In this document: piece by piece, positions 1 through 7,824 of the stretch
How positions within the stretch are numbered: the first letter of the stretch is position 1
How the letters are laid out: the number at the start of each line of letters is the position of its first letter
DNA from: Chthonomonas sp. UBA2785
Lineage (GTDB): Bacteria > Armatimonadota > Fimbriimonadia > Fimbriimonadales > Fimbriimonadaceae
Direction: 5' to 3'
DNA length: 15,791 nucleotides
Assembly (NCBI GenBank): GCA_002352215.1
Contig: DEIB01000029.1
Coordinates: 1 to 15,791 of the forward strand
The notes under the pieces: model-generated
Databases searched by the model: none
What the model saw: only the letters and a program-made list of their open reading frames with translations
What the model was told of the DNA's origin: nothing
Made by a program: the position numbers and the translations under genes

Positions 1-825
1 AGCGGCTACGAGATGCAAAGCACCTACGCCGTGGTGCCGCAAACCCAGATTAACAAGACCATCAAGCGCGCTCAGGGTTCGGTGAAGAGCCAAACCGTGA
101 CTGTGCTGGTAGACGCCGAGAAGGTGGAAGACGTGAAGGCCGTGCAACAGGCCGTGGCGGGCTTTACCGGCCTGGCCTACGACGCCGCCTCGGGCATCAC
201 CAACACCGAAGAGACCAAGGCGACCGTCACGGCCACCAAGTTCGACACCTCGACCGCTGAGGAACAGAAGAAGGCCGCAGCTTCCGCCAAGTCCAGCGCG
301 ACGATGCAGCAGGTCGTGAGCTTCCTTCCGATTGCCGCCCTTCTCGCTGTGGGCTTCATGCTCACCAAGGCGATTGGCAAGGCCGCGCCCAAGCCGGTGA
401 CGAACTACATCCCGGCCGAAGGCTTACTGGCCCTGGATGAGAGCACCGCGCGCATGGTGAAGAACGATCACCGCGCCGCCCTGCGAGTTGTGGAGGGCGG
501 GGGTGCAAGTGCCCTGATGCCGGGTGGCCCGAACCAAAAGGTCTTGGAACTCGCCCGCGCGCAACAAGCGGAGTTGCTCTCGGCGGACGACAAGGCAATG
601 CTGAAATCCACCGCCACCGCCGAACAGGCGGCACTGATTGACAAGGCGCAAACCATGAGCGAAGTCATGCAAGCCCTTGGCCTCGACCCGGACGGCGACA
701 ACGTGGACGTGGAAGGCATCAAGAAGCGTCTTGACCTCCCGCTCGAACAGATTAAGAAACTCGCCCGCCAGCGACCGGAAACGGTGGCCATGTTGCTGAA
801 ATCTTGGATTTCGGAAGACCGCTAA
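1..825 (+). CDS. fliF: Flagellar MS-ring protein FliF, C-terminal part (5' end outside window)
   Basis: FliF builds the membrane-embedded MS-ring at the base of the flagellum and is the platform for the switch ring and export gate. The frame is open from base 1, so the start lies upstream and about 274 C-terminal residues are seen. The fragment opens with the end of the periplasmic ring domain, including a conserved GSVK...VLVD stretch (residues about 26-38). A charged Ala/Lys-rich segment follows, then the second transmembrane helix (about 104-124). The cytoplasmic tail ends in a LARQRPETVA...SWISED segment, the usual FliF tail helix that docks on FliG. fliG follows after 21 bp, which supports the call. 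The ATG at 13 is internal, not a start. Confidence 0.93.
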   Translation, partial: SGYEMQSTYAVVPQTQINKTIKRAQGSVKSQTVTVLVDAEKVEDVKAVQQAVAGFTGLAYDAASGITNTEETKATVTATKFDTSTAEEQKKAAASAKSSATMQQVVSFLPIAALLAVGFMLTKAIGKAAPKPVTNYIPAEGLLALDESTARMVKNDHRAALRVVEGGGASALMPGGPNQKVLELARAQQAELLSADDKAMLKSTATAEQAALIDKAQTMSEVMQALGLDPDGDNVDVEGIKKRLDLPLEQIKKLARQRPETVAMLLKSWISEDR

Positions 826-846
826 GGAGCCATTGAGGAGAAGATT

Positions 847-1869
847 ATGAGTGCCGTGAAGAAGGGGACCAACCCGGATCTTTCGAGCCGACGCAAGGCC
901 GCGATCATCCTTGCCGTGCTTGGCCCGAAGCTCTCGGGAGACGTGCTGAAGCACCTCTCGCAGGAGCAGATTGAGCAGGTTTCGCTCGAAATGGCCCGCC
1001 TGGAAAAGGTTGGCCCGGAAACCCGCCAGAAAGTGGTGGATGAGTTCCACGAGGTCGCCCAGGCCCAAGACTTTATCGCGGAAGGCGGCGTGGAAAATGC
1101 GCGCAAGGCGTTGATTCAAGCCTTTGGCGAGGAAGCGGCCGACGCAATGATGAACAACGTCGTCAGTGCGATGCAGGTCATTCCCTTCGAGTTCCTCAAG
1201 AAGGCGGACCCGCAACAGCTGCTCGGCTTTATCCAAGACGAGCACCCGCAGACCATTGCCTTGATCATGGCTTACATGCCCATTGGCCAGAGCGCGCCAA
1301 TTCTCTCGCGCTTGCCGCAGGAACTGCGGGCCGACGTGGCCGCTCGTATTGCGCTGATGGACCAAACCCCGCCGGAAGTCATTCGCCAGGTGGAGAAGCA
1401 ACTGGAGAAGAAGGTTTCGAACGTCATCAGCACTGAACTGAGCAAAGCCGGGGGCCCGAAGGCGCTCGTGGACCTGCTCGGCCGCGTTGACCGAGCCACC
1501 GAAAAGCTCATTCTCGAACAGCTCACCGAATCGAATCCGGAACTCGCTGACGAAGTCCGCAACATGATGTTCACCTTCGAAGACATCGTGCAACTGGACG
1601 ACCGCGCCGTACAGTCCATCCTCCGCGAGGTCGAAGGCAAGGATCTGGCGACAGCGCTCAAGGCGGTTGGCCAAGAAGTCCGCGAGAAGGTCTATAAGAA
1701 CATGTCCGAACGCGCCGTGAACCAGCTGAAGGAAGAAATGGAATTCATGGGTCCGGTGAAGATGAAGAACGTGGAAGAGGCCCAGAAGAAGATCGTGGCC
1801 GCCATCCGCCGCCTTGAAGAAAGCGGCGAGCTGCAGATCGGACGCGGCGAGGATGACGTCCTTGTCTAA
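847..1869 (+). CDS. fliG: Flagellar motor switch protein FliG
   Basis: FliG is the rotor protein that receives torque from the stator and links the MS-ring to FliM/FliN on the cytoplasmic face. At 340 aa it has the normal family length. The N-terminal domain (about 10-105) binds the FliF tail. The middle domain carries the EHPQTIA motif (132-138) that contacts FliM. The region around 202-223 is the Gly-rich hinge before the C-terminal domain. The charged torque helix lies at about 241-272, with MFTFEDIVQLDDR and REVEGKDLA. A GAGGAG ribosome site at 835-840 sits 6 nt before the ATG. fliH starts inside its last codons. No key residue looks missing. Confidence 0.97.
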   Translation: MSAVKKGTNPDLSSRRKAAIILAVLGPKLSGDVLKHLSQEQIEQVSLEMARLEKVGPETRQKVVDEFHEVAQAQDFIAEGGVENARKALIQAFGEEAADAMMNNVVSAMQVIPFEFLKKADPQQLLGFIQDEHPQTIALIMAYMPIGQSAPILSRLPQELRADVAARIALMDQTPPEVIRQVEKQLEKKVSNVISTELSKAGGPKALVDLLGRVDRATEKLILEQLTESNPELADEVRNMMFTFEDIVQLDDRAVQSILREVEGKDLATALKAVGQEVREKVYKNMSERAVNQLKEEMEFMGPVKMKNVEEAQKKIVAAIRRLEESGELQIGRGEDDVLV

Positions 1870-2557
1870 GCACATTCTTCGGGGCGGGGTCACAACCAGC
1901 GCGTTCGTTGACCAGATTGACAAGCTTCCCCAGTTCGGGAAGGATGACTTAATCCGCCGTGTGAGTGGCCGCGCCCGCACCGAGCTAGCGGAACTGCGTG
2001 AACAGGCCCGCGAACAAGGCAAGAGTGAAGGCTACATGGTGGGCTTCGGCGATGGCCAACAGGCGGGGTACCGCGATGGCTACGCCAAGGGCCGGGTGGA
2101 AGCTCGCGAGGAGCACAGCGCCCAACTCGCCCAGGAATTTGAAGCCACGCGCAGTGCCCTTGAGCGAATTGTCCGCGAAGCGGAAATTTCCGTCAAGCAA
2201 TGGGCCGAAACCGCGGAAGCGGAACTCACCGATTCGGTAACCGATATTGCGCGCGAAGCTCTGGCCGAAGAGTTGTCGCTCAGCCGGGACAGCATTCTCG
2301 CCATCGTGCGACGTGCCCTGAACGAAGTCATTGGAGGCACCGAAGTCCAGCTCCATGTAAACCCCGTGGATATGGGTTTGGTGGAAGCTCGCCTCAACGA
2401 TCTCTTGCAGGCTACTGGCTCAATTCAGGGCTTGGTGGTAAGGCCGAACCGCAGCATCGAAGCCGGTTGCCGCTTGGAAACCCAAGCCGGAATCATTGAT
2501 GCCACCGTCGAAGGCTATCTCGAACGCATTGATAACCACCTGGAGGATGCCGCGTGA
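1853..2557 (+). CDS. fliH: Flagellar export ATPase regulator FliH
   Basis: FliH is the peripheral stalk of the flagellar type III export ATPase. It binds FliI and holds it at the export gate. The protein is 234 aa. After a short N-terminus comes a striking run of GxxxG repeats with glycines at residues 56, 60, 64, 68, 72, 76 and 80. A long charged helix (about 85-130) and the conserved C-terminal domain follow, including IEAGCRLETQAGIIDA (about 200-215), typical of the FliH/V-ATPase E-subunit fold. I chose the ATG at 1853, which overlaps the fliG end by 17 bp. The upstream ATG at 1814 would add 13 residues with no family resemblance. fliI follows with a 4-bp overlap. Confidence 0.93.
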   Translation: MTSLSKHILRGGVTTSAFVDQIDKLPQFGKDDLIRRVSGRARTELAELREQAREQGKSEGYMVGFGDGQQAGYRDGYAKGRVEAREEHSAQLAQEFEATRSALERIVREAEISVKQWAETAEAELTDSVTDIAREALAEELSLSRDSILAIVRRALNEVIGGTEVQLHVNPVDMGLVEARLNDLLQATGSIQGLVVRPNRSIEAGCRLETQAGIIDATVEGYLERIDNHLEDAA

Positions 2558-3867
2558 TCGCTCCCCGCTTCGAAACGATGAAGCGCGCGATTGAGCGCAC
2601 GACCCGTCACCAACTTCAAGGGCGCGTCGAGCAAGTGGTGGGCCTGATTATTGAATCGCGTGGCCCCATGGCGCACGTCGGCGACGTGTGTACGGTGGAC
2701 ACTCCGGGCGGCGAAAGTGTGCCCTGCGAAGTGGTGGGCTTCCGAGGCGACCGCGTGCTGATGATGCCCCTGGGTGACTTGCACGGAATCGGCCCCGGCA
2801 GTGCCGTGCGACCGACCGATGGTTGCCTGCGCGTGCCGGTGGGCGACGCCATGCTCGGCCGCGTGGTAGATGCCCTGGGCCGACCAATGGATGGCAAGGG
2901 CCCCCTGGGAGACCTGCCCACTTACCCCAATGTGGCTTCCCCACCCAACGCGCTGCAACGAAAGATGATTGAAGAACCGTTCGGCACCGGGGTCCGGGCG
3001 ATTGACGGATTCTTGACGATGGGCGTTGGTCAGCGAGTCGGGATCTTCGCCGGTTCAGGCGTCGGTAAGAGCACCTTGCTCGGCATGATTGCCCGCAAAG
3101 GCAGCGCGGATGTGAACGTGATCGCCCTGGTGGGTGAACGCGGCCGCGAAGTCCGTGAGTTCATGGAGAACGATTTGGGGCCGGAAGGCATGGCCAAGAG
3201 CGTGGTGGTGTGCGCCACCAGCGACGAGCCCGCTCTGCTCCGCCTGAAAGCCGCCCTGACGGCGACGGCGATTGCCGAAGCCTTCCGCGACCAAGGCAAG
3301 AACGTGCTGCTGATGATGGACTCCGTCACGCGCTTTGCCATGGCGCAGCGCGAGATTGGCCTGGCCGTGGGCGAGCCGCCCAGCACCAAGGGCTACACCC
3401 CCAGCGTGTTTGCCCTGCTTCCCCGCCTAATGGAGCGCGCTGGCTGCAGCGACAAGGGCGCCATCACCGCGATTTACACCGTGCTAGTGGACGGTGACGA
3501 CACCAACGAGCCGATTGCCGACGCCGCGCGATCCATCCTGGATGGCCACATTGTGCTGAGCCGCCGCCTGACCAGCCGCGCGCACTACCCGCCGATTGAC
3601 ATCGCCCAGAGCCTGAGCCGTGTCCAACCCATGGTCACCAATCCGAGCCATGTGAGCGCCGCCCAGACCCTGCGACAACGGATGTCGGACTATCTGGAGA
3701 TTGAAGACCTCATCAACATCGGGGCCTTCAAAGAAGGCCAGAACCCCGCCGCCGACCTTGCCGTGCTACAGTGGCCGCGCATCAACTCATTCCTGAAGCA
3801 AGACAAGAAGGAATGGACGGAGCCCACCGAGAGCTACCAGATGATGGAGATGCTGGCCAATGGCTAA
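2554..3867 (+). CDS. fliI: Flagellum-specific export ATPase FliI
   Basis: FliI is the F1-beta-like ATPase that helps deliver and unfold rod, hook and filament subunits at the flagellar type III export gate. At 437 aa it has the expected length. Walker A is GSGVGKST (167-174). The catalytic glutamate lies in GERGREV (E195). Walker B is LLMMD (252-256), followed by SVTRFAMAQREI. The family stretches YTPSVFALLPRL (281-292) and SLSRVQP are present. It starts with GTG in a GTGA overlap with the fliH stop, with GGAGG at 2542-2546 as ribosome site. The flagellar neighbours separate it from the very similar injectisome and F-type ATPases. Confidence 0.97.
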   Translation: MIAPRFETMKRAIERTTRHQLQGRVEQVVGLIIESRGPMAHVGDVCTVDTPGGESVPCEVVGFRGDRVLMMPLGDLHGIGPGSAVRPTDGCLRVPVGDAMLGRVVDALGRPMDGKGPLGDLPTYPNVASPPNALQRKMIEEPFGTGVRAIDGFLTMGVGQRVGIFAGSGVGKSTLLGMIARKGSADVNVIALVGERGREVREFMENDLGPEGMAKSVVVCATSDEPALLRLKAALTATAIAEAFRDQGKNVLLMMDSVTRFAMAQREIGLAVGEPPSTKGYTPSVFALLPRLMERAGCSDKGAITAIYTVLVDGDDTNEPIADAARSILDGHIVLSRRLTSRAHYPPIDIAQSLSRVQPMVTNPSHVSAAQTLRQRMSDYLEIEDLINIGAFKEGQNPAADLAVLQWPRINSFLKQDKKEWTEPTESYQMMEMLANG

Positions 3868-4279
3868 GTTCAAATTCCGACTGGAGACGGTGCGCAAGGT
3901 GCGTGATCGCGCTCGCGAAGAGGCCAAGCGGCTTTATCTCGAAGCCATTGCTCGCCGGGTGCAAGCCGAAGCCGCACGTGACGAGATCCGTCAGCGCCTA
4001 GCGGCCATTGCCAGCTTCCCCGCTCGCGATCTCACCGACCGCTTCAGCCAGGACGCCATGATCCTGCGGCTAACAGACGATGTGAGCTCCCAGGAGACCG
4101 TGATCTCTATCTTGGTGATGGAAGAAGAGGAAGCTCAAAAGGCTTACTTGCAAGCGCGGCAAGACGCCGAGGCTATTGAGCGATTGCGCGAAAAGCGCTA
4201 CGCCGAGTGGCTGGCCGAGGAAGACCGACTTGAAAACCTGGCCCTGGACGAATGGGCCACCCAAAGGAGATGGGCATGA
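3860..4279 (+). CDS. fliJ: Flagellar export chaperone FliJ
   Basis: FliJ is a small coiled-coil protein that sits in the FliI hexamer like the gamma subunit of F1 and couples ATPase activity to export. At 139 aa it has the family length. The sequence is almost wholly helical and rich in Glu, Arg, Ala and Gln. It begins with the typical KFKFRLETV N-terminus and has two long charged helices (about 10-50 and 70-130). Sequence conservation in this family is weak, so the call rests on N-terminus, size, composition and position directly after fliI. It overlaps fliI by 8 bp and the next gene by an ATGA junction. Confidence 0.9.
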   Translation: MAKFKFRLETVRKVRDRAREEAKRLYLEAIARRVQAEAARDEIRQRLAAIASFPARDLTDRFSQDAMILRLTDDVSSQETVISILVMEEEEAQKAYLQARQDAEAIERLREKRYAEWLAEEDRLENLALDEWATQRRWA

Positions 4280-4920
4280 GATTGCAACCGATGGGGGCCG
4301 AACGCGCCCAACAACGGATGGAAGAACTGAAGGCGCGGGTCGAGCGGTTTCGACCGGCGGCCACGGTTATGGCGAGCCAGTTTGACAACTTGATGGCTTT
4401 GCAAACAGGGGCACCGGGCGCAATGTCGGGTTCCCTGCCGGCGAGTGTAGACCCGAACGGCTTTGCCCCCTTCAACCCGATGTCATCCGGGGTTACCCTC
4501 AGCGGCGCCATTGGTCAACCGGGCACCCAAGTCGTGGCGAATTCCCGCTTTGCCACTGAGATTGCCGCCGCGGCCACCCGCCACGGCGTGGATGTCGGCT
4601 TGCTGACGGCGCTGGTGGAACAAGAAAGCAGCTTTAACCCGCAGGCGGTCTCGCCCGTGGGCGCCCAAGGGCTCACCCAGCTGATGCCCGCGACCGCTCG
4701 GTCTTTGGGCGTCACCAACCCGATGGACCCCGTGCAGAACCTCAACGGAGGCGCCAAGTACCTGGCGCAGATGATGCGCGAATTCAATGGCGATACCCGC
4801 CTGGCTTTGGCTGCCTACAACGCCGGGCCGGGGGCCGTGCGCCGCCACGGTGGCATCCCGCCCTACCGCGAAACTCAGAACTACGTCAGCCGGATCATGA
4901 GCCGCTGGCAAAACGGATAA
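4276..4920 (+). CDS. Lytic transglycosylase (SLT domain), flagellum-associated
   Basis: This enzyme probably cleaves peptidoglycan glycan strands, opening a hole for the flagellar rod. The C-terminal half (about 92-212) is an SLT domain. The catalytic Glu is in EQESSFNP (E117), followed by SPVGAQGLTQLMPATA (126-141), AAYNAGPGAV (179-188) and IPPYRETQNYV (194-204). The first 90 residues are a short charged helix (about 6-27) and a Gly/Pro/Ser-rich linker. I see no Sec signal peptide or N-terminal membrane helix, so export through the flagellar apparatus is my inference. Of three in-frame ATGs (4252, 4270, 4276) I chose 4276: AAGGAG ends 6 nt before it and it forms an ATGA overlap with the fliJ stop. 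It may replace the muramidase part of FlgJ, as SltF does in Rhodobacter. Confidence 0.9.
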   Translation: MRLQPMGAERAQQRMEELKARVERFRPAATVMASQFDNLMALQTGAPGAMSGSLPASVDPNGFAPFNPMSSGVTLSGAIGQPGTQVVANSRFATEIAAAATRHGVDVGLLTALVEQESSFNPQAVSPVGAQGLTQLMPATARSLGVTNPMDPVQNLNGGAKYLAQMMREFNGDTRLALAAYNAGPGAVRRHGGIPPYRETQNYVSRIMSRWQNG

Positions 4921-4938
4921 AGCCAACCAGAGAAGACC

Positions 4939-5430
4939 ATGAAGAAAGTCGTTGTCATCCTTGTGCCCGTGCTCCTCATTGGTGGGGTCGTCGGAGCCGC
5001 CTTTACCGGTGCCATCAAGATTCCGGGCATCACGCCCAAGGCCAAGCTGGCCGCCAACCTCTACGGCGAAGGCACCGACCTCTATGCCCCCGATGCTGAC
5101 GCCGAGGTGAAGATTGATGCCACGGTGGAGCCGATAGAACCCACCCCGCCCCCGGTGGCAAAAAAGCCGGAAGAAGAGCCCGAGGTTCCGGAACCGGTGC
5201 TGGACCCCGAACTTGGCGCGAAGAAGCTGGCAAAGGTGTGGAATGCCCTCTCCACCGAGGACTTGATGGCGGTTTCCTCGACCTTTAAGGACGACGAATT
5301 GGCCCTGGTGCTGAGCAAGATGGAAGTTGAGAAAGTGGCCGCCTTGGTGGGCGAAATGGAACCCAAACGAGGGGCCTCCGTGAGTCGCCAACTGGCCCGA
5401 ATTGCCTCTGTCGTTCCGGAAGAATCGTAA
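4939..5430 (+). CDS. MotE-like flagellar motility protein with MgtE N-terminal-type domain
   Basis: This 163-aa protein has one N-terminal membrane helix (about 4-24), a Pro/Glu/Val-rich linker (about 60-92) and a C-terminal helical domain (about 92-155). The C-terminal domain has the superhelical MgtE N-domain pattern, with repeated units such as LSTEDLMAVSS, DDELALVLSKM and EVEKVAALVGEM. That layout matches the MotE family (COG3334), a periplasm-facing factor reported to help the stator protein MotC fold. The gene lies 18 bp after the transglycosylase and closes the flagellar run. The ribosome site is weak (AGAGAAG). Function is inferred from architecture and context. The MotE assignment is good, but the partner in this organism is unknown. 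Confidence 0.78.
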   Translation: MKKVVVILVPVLLIGGVVGAAFTGAIKIPGITPKAKLAANLYGEGTDLYAPDADAEVKIDATVEPIEPTPPPVAKKPEEEPEVPEPVLDPELGAKKLAKVWNALSTEDLMAVSSTFKDDELALVLSKMEVEKVAALVGEMEPKRGASVSRQLARIASVVPEES

Positions 5431-5438
5431 GCCTCGGG

Positions 5439-5444
5439 TAAATT
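5439..5444 (+). promoter_or_regulatory. Candidate -10 element of the tRNA-Arg gene
   Basis: TAAATT lies 10 nt before the mature tRNA 5' end, a fitting distance for a -10 box. No convincing -35 box is seen 16-19 bp upstream. The same GGTAAATTTG core recurs at 5607-5616, upstream of the next gene. Confidence 0.3.
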
Positions 5445-5454
5445 TGCAGTCCGG

Positions 5455-5530
5455 CCGGGCGTAGCTCAGTGGATAGAGCACCAGTCTTCGGAACTGGGTG
5501 TCGGGGGTTCGAGTCCCTCCGCCCGGGCCA
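5455..5530 (+). tRNA. tRNA-Arg, anticodon TCG (UCG)
   Basis: This is a complete 76-nt cloverleaf with encoded CCA. The 7-bp acceptor stem CCGGGCG (5455-5461) pairs perfectly with CGCCCGG (5520-5526). The discriminator is G at 5527 and CCA is 5528-5530. The D stem is GCTC/GAGC (5464-5467, 5476-5479). The anticodon stem CCAGT/ACTGG (5481-5485, 5493-5497) encloses the loop CTTCGGA, giving anticodon TCG at 5488-5490. The variable loop is 5 nt. The T stem GGGGG/CCCTC, with one G-T pair, encloses TTCGAGT (5508-5514). It lies 24 bp after the flagellar operon, in the same direction. Confidence 0.97.
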
Positions 5531-5585
5531 AATCCCTCATCATCTGCGCCCATGAATCGGGCACTCGTAAACCTGCGGGATTTTT
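5530..5585 (+). terminator. Possible weak terminator after tRNA-Arg
   Basis: AAATCCC (5530-5536) can pair with GGGATTT (5577-5583) around a small GCCC/GGGC hairpin (5548-5551, 5559-5562), followed by the T run 5581-5585. The long loop and short stems make this a weak candidate. Confidence 0.28.
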
Positions 5586-5671
5586 GCGAACGGCAATCAG
5601 CCTTCAGGTAAATTTGAGTCTTGTTGGCGTCCCGCTTGGGGATTGCGAGCTTTCTTTCTAAGAGGACAAAT

Positions 5672-6661
5672 ATGATCAAGTCTCTACGCGGACTCCTTGT
5701 CGCCGCTGGACTCTGCACCGCGGGCGCGGTCTTTGCCGCTCCTTTCACACTCTTCGCCGCTGAAACTACGGCTGGCTCCAACGGGGGCAATACGGCCGCT
5801 TATGGGGGCCTCCGGCAATACGAGTTTTCCGCTACGGGCAGCGCTGCAACACCCGGCTCGGGCTTGCCGGCCTCGTCCCTCCACGACCCCGCCGGGCTTG
5901 CCATGAACGGGGGCAAACTCTACATTGGCAACCGTCACGGCAACACGCTGGGGTTGGGTTCGGTGCAAAGTGCCGACTGGGATGGTTCTAGCTTAAGCAA
6001 TCTGACCACGGTGGCCACACAAACCCAAGCCTCCGAGCAAGGGTTCCATGGACTTGCCTTCGCGCCGAATGGCGATATGTTCGTGACCACGGTCAATGAC
6101 GGCACCATTCGCTACCGCGACAGTGGAAGCGGGTACGCGAAAATTCGCAAGACCTCGAGCGGTCCGCGGCGCGATGCGTGGATCTCGCCAGACGGCAACA
6201 AGCTGTACGAAACCGGGATCGGCAACTCCATCCGCATCACCGACCTGGCGGCCAACAGTTTTGGCAGCTTTACGGACTTTACGGTCTCAGGCTCGAACGC
6301 CATGCACCAGATGGCCTGGAAGAACGGCTCGCTCTACGTGACCTCGTTCAACAGCGGTCAGGTGTATCAAATGAGTGTTGATGCCAATTTCATGCCGGTC
6401 AGCAGTACGCTGGTGGCGACGGTGCCGGGAGCACTTGGCATCGCCTTCAGCCCCGATGGCCAGGAGATGTTTGTCTCTCGACACAGCATTGGCGGCATCA
6501 GTCGGTTGACCTGGAGTGGGAGCGCGTGGAGCGATTCTGGCTTCATTGATACTGGTGTAAGCATGGGTTACCTGCAATCCGTGCCGGAACCTGGCACCAT
6601 GGCGACCCTGGGCGCCGGACTTCTTCTGACGCTACGACGTCGCCGCAACCGCAACGCCTAA
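5672..6661 (+). CDS. Secreted PEP-CTERM protein, beta-propeller-like
   Basis: This is a 329-aa exported protein. It has a signal peptide (MIKSLRG, hydrophobic core to about 20, likely cleavage near VFAA at about 20-23). The long body carries repeated beta-propeller-type units: LAFAPNGDMFVTT, WISPDGNKLYETG, MAWKNGSLYVTS and IAFSPDGQEMFVS. It ends in a PEP-CTERM tail: VPEP at 304-307, a hydrophobic helix, and an Arg cluster RRRRN. Such tails are recognised by exosortase and cleaved as the protein goes to the surface or matrix. I chose the ATG at 5672, with AGAGGA 5 nt before it; the ATG at 5621 would put 17 residues before the signal peptide. The ligand or enzymatic role is unknown. The gene stands alone before a strong terminator. 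Confidence 0.88.
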   Translation: MIKSLRGLLVAAGLCTAGAVFAAPFTLFAAETTAGSNGGNTAAYGGLRQYEFSATGSAATPGSGLPASSLHDPAGLAMNGGKLYIGNRHGNTLGLGSVQSADWDGSSLSNLTTVATQTQASEQGFHGLAFAPNGDMFVTTVNDGTIRYRDSGSGYAKIRKTSSGPRRDAWISPDGNKLYETGIGNSIRITDLAANSFGSFTDFTVSGSNAMHQMAWKNGSLYVTSFNSGQVYQMSVDANFMPVSSTLVATVPGALGIAFSPDGQEMFVSRHSIGGISRLTWSGSAWSDSGFIDTGVSMGYLQSVPEPGTMATLGAGLLLTLRRRRNRNA

Positions 6662-6676
6662 GGGTTCGAACAAGAG

Positions 6677-6719
6677 AATGCCCTCGACTTCCCCATGAAG
6701 GAAGCGAGGGCATTTTTTT
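6677..6719 (+). terminator. Rho-independent terminator after the PEP-CTERM gene
   Basis: AATGCCCTCG (6677-6686) pairs with CGAGGGCATT (6705-6714). CTTCC/GGAAG (6688-6692, 6700-6704) extends the stem beyond a single bulged A, with a 7-nt loop. Seven T residues (6713-6719) follow. The stem may also help stop transcription of the facing - strand gene, but that side lacks a T run. Confidence 0.92.
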
Positions 6720-6738
6720 GTGCAACTTAAGCCAAGCC

Positions 6739-7824
6739 TTACGCCACGGCGAAGAACTCATCCGAAACTCGTTTGAGTTGCGCCTTGGACTCCTCGGTCG
6801 CCAGGAGCATCGCCGAAACCTCATCCACCAAGATGGCTCGGTTAGGAAGGCCTTCCACTTCGGGCGTCGGCCAATCTGGCAGATCGGCAAGCGTGACCTC
6901 GCGGGTGCGCACGACGCTCTGGGCATCCGGCACTACTTCTTGCAACTTGCGCGCCACAGCAATGGCTACGCGAGGGCTCGCAAAGGCCGCCCGGGGTTGC
7001 CCCTTCAGGTGCAGGGCCTCTTCGTGGGCGCAAATCTCGCCGAGAATCGTGGGCGCCACATTGCCCGCGTCCAACACCGAACAGATCGCGCGTTCCGGGA
7101 ACACTCCCGGCAATCCAGTGCGCAAAATCGCTTTGCGCAAGCTCTTCGCAATGGCGTCGGCGGATGCTTTTGCGTCGTCCACGTTCGGGCTGGCCTGGGC
7201 AAACCAGTTCGTCATGGCCGAATAAATCTCGGCGTTCGCCCCTTCCACCCGCAAAGCCTGGTGGAAGAACTTGAGAGCCGTGTTCAAACCGTGCTGCAAC
7301 CGAGCTTCGGTGGCCAGATTAAGCACCGCTTCCACATAGGTTTGTCGCGCACTCACTCGCCAGGGTTCGAGGAAAGGCTCATTCAGCCCGGTGGCGAGCG
7401 GTCCGGCATAGAGCAACGAAATCTGTTGCCACGCAGCCCGGCGCTCTTCTTCGTCGGCGGTGCGCTCGGCCCGCAGGCTGGCTTCGATGAAATCCGCAAA
7501 GTCAATGCGAATGCCGACCGGATTTAGGCGGATGCCATCTCGGTCCGACTCAATGTGATCCGTCAGGCTCGAGTTCTCACTTTCCAAATGCTTCTTGAGA
7601 AGGTGCAGGGTGACGTTCAGGCGGGTACGGGCCACGTCTTCACTGGCTTCGGGCCAGAGGAACTCTCCTAGCAGTTCGCGCGGATGCCCGGAACCCGGGT
7701 GCAACGCCAAGAATGCGAGCAGTGAACGGCACTTCGCCGTTGGAAAAGAGGTGATCTTCCGACCTTCCTCTGTAATATGGACACGGCCAAACAAATGTAT
7801 GTCTAGCTTCGTAACCTGATTCAA
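6739..7824 (-). CDS. BTAD-domain (SARP-like) transcriptional regulator
   Basis: The N-terminus is a winged-helix DNA-binding domain (about 7-107 of 361 aa): LDIHLFGRVHI, then KCRSLLAFLALHPG, RELLGEFLWPEA and ARTRLNVTLHLLKKHL. It resembles the OmpR-type wing found in BTAD/SARP activators. A bacterial transcriptional activation domain of helical repeats follows (about 108-210), including YAGPLATGL and EPWRVSARQTYVEA. The last 150 residues are unrecognised, with no NB-ARC ATPase or kinase part. I chose the TTG at 7824, with AAGGGGAG just upstream. The ATG at 7914 would add 30 residues in rare AT-rich codons before the domain. Target genes are unknown; the divergent secreted-protein gene is the obvious candidate. 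Confidence 0.8.
   Translation of the reverse strand: MNQVTKLDIHLFGRVHITEEGRKITSFPTAKCRSLLAFLALHPGSGHPRELLGEFLWPEASEDVARTRLNVTLHLLKKHLESENSSLTDHIESDRDGIRLNPVGIRIDFADFIEASLRAERTADEEERRAAWQQISLLYAGPLATGLNEPFLEPWRVSARQTYVEAVLNLATEARLQHGLNTALKFFHQALRVEGANAEIYSAMTNWFAQASPNVDDAKASADAIAKSLRKAILRTGLPGVFPERAICSVLDAGNVAPTILGEICAHEEALHLKGQPRAAFASPRVAIAVARKLQEVVPDAQSVVRTREVTLADLPDWPTPEVEGLPNRAILVDEVSAMLLATEESKAQLKRVSDEFFAVA

Noticed and set aside
424..2022. 532-aa open frame on the - strand
   Set aside because: It is antisense to fliF and fliG, whose protein identities are certain. Its His/Leu/Arg-rich composition is the usual shadow of a GC-rich gene.
4483..5790. 435-aa open frame on the - strand
   Set aside because: It runs antisense through the transglycosylase, motE and the tRNA. 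Its GGTRTPDTQF...LSYARP stretch is the well-known false peptide made by reading a tRNA gene backwards.
6718..7527. 269-aa open frame on the + strand
   Set aside because: It is a shadow of the BTAD regulator, which has recognisable domains on the other strand.
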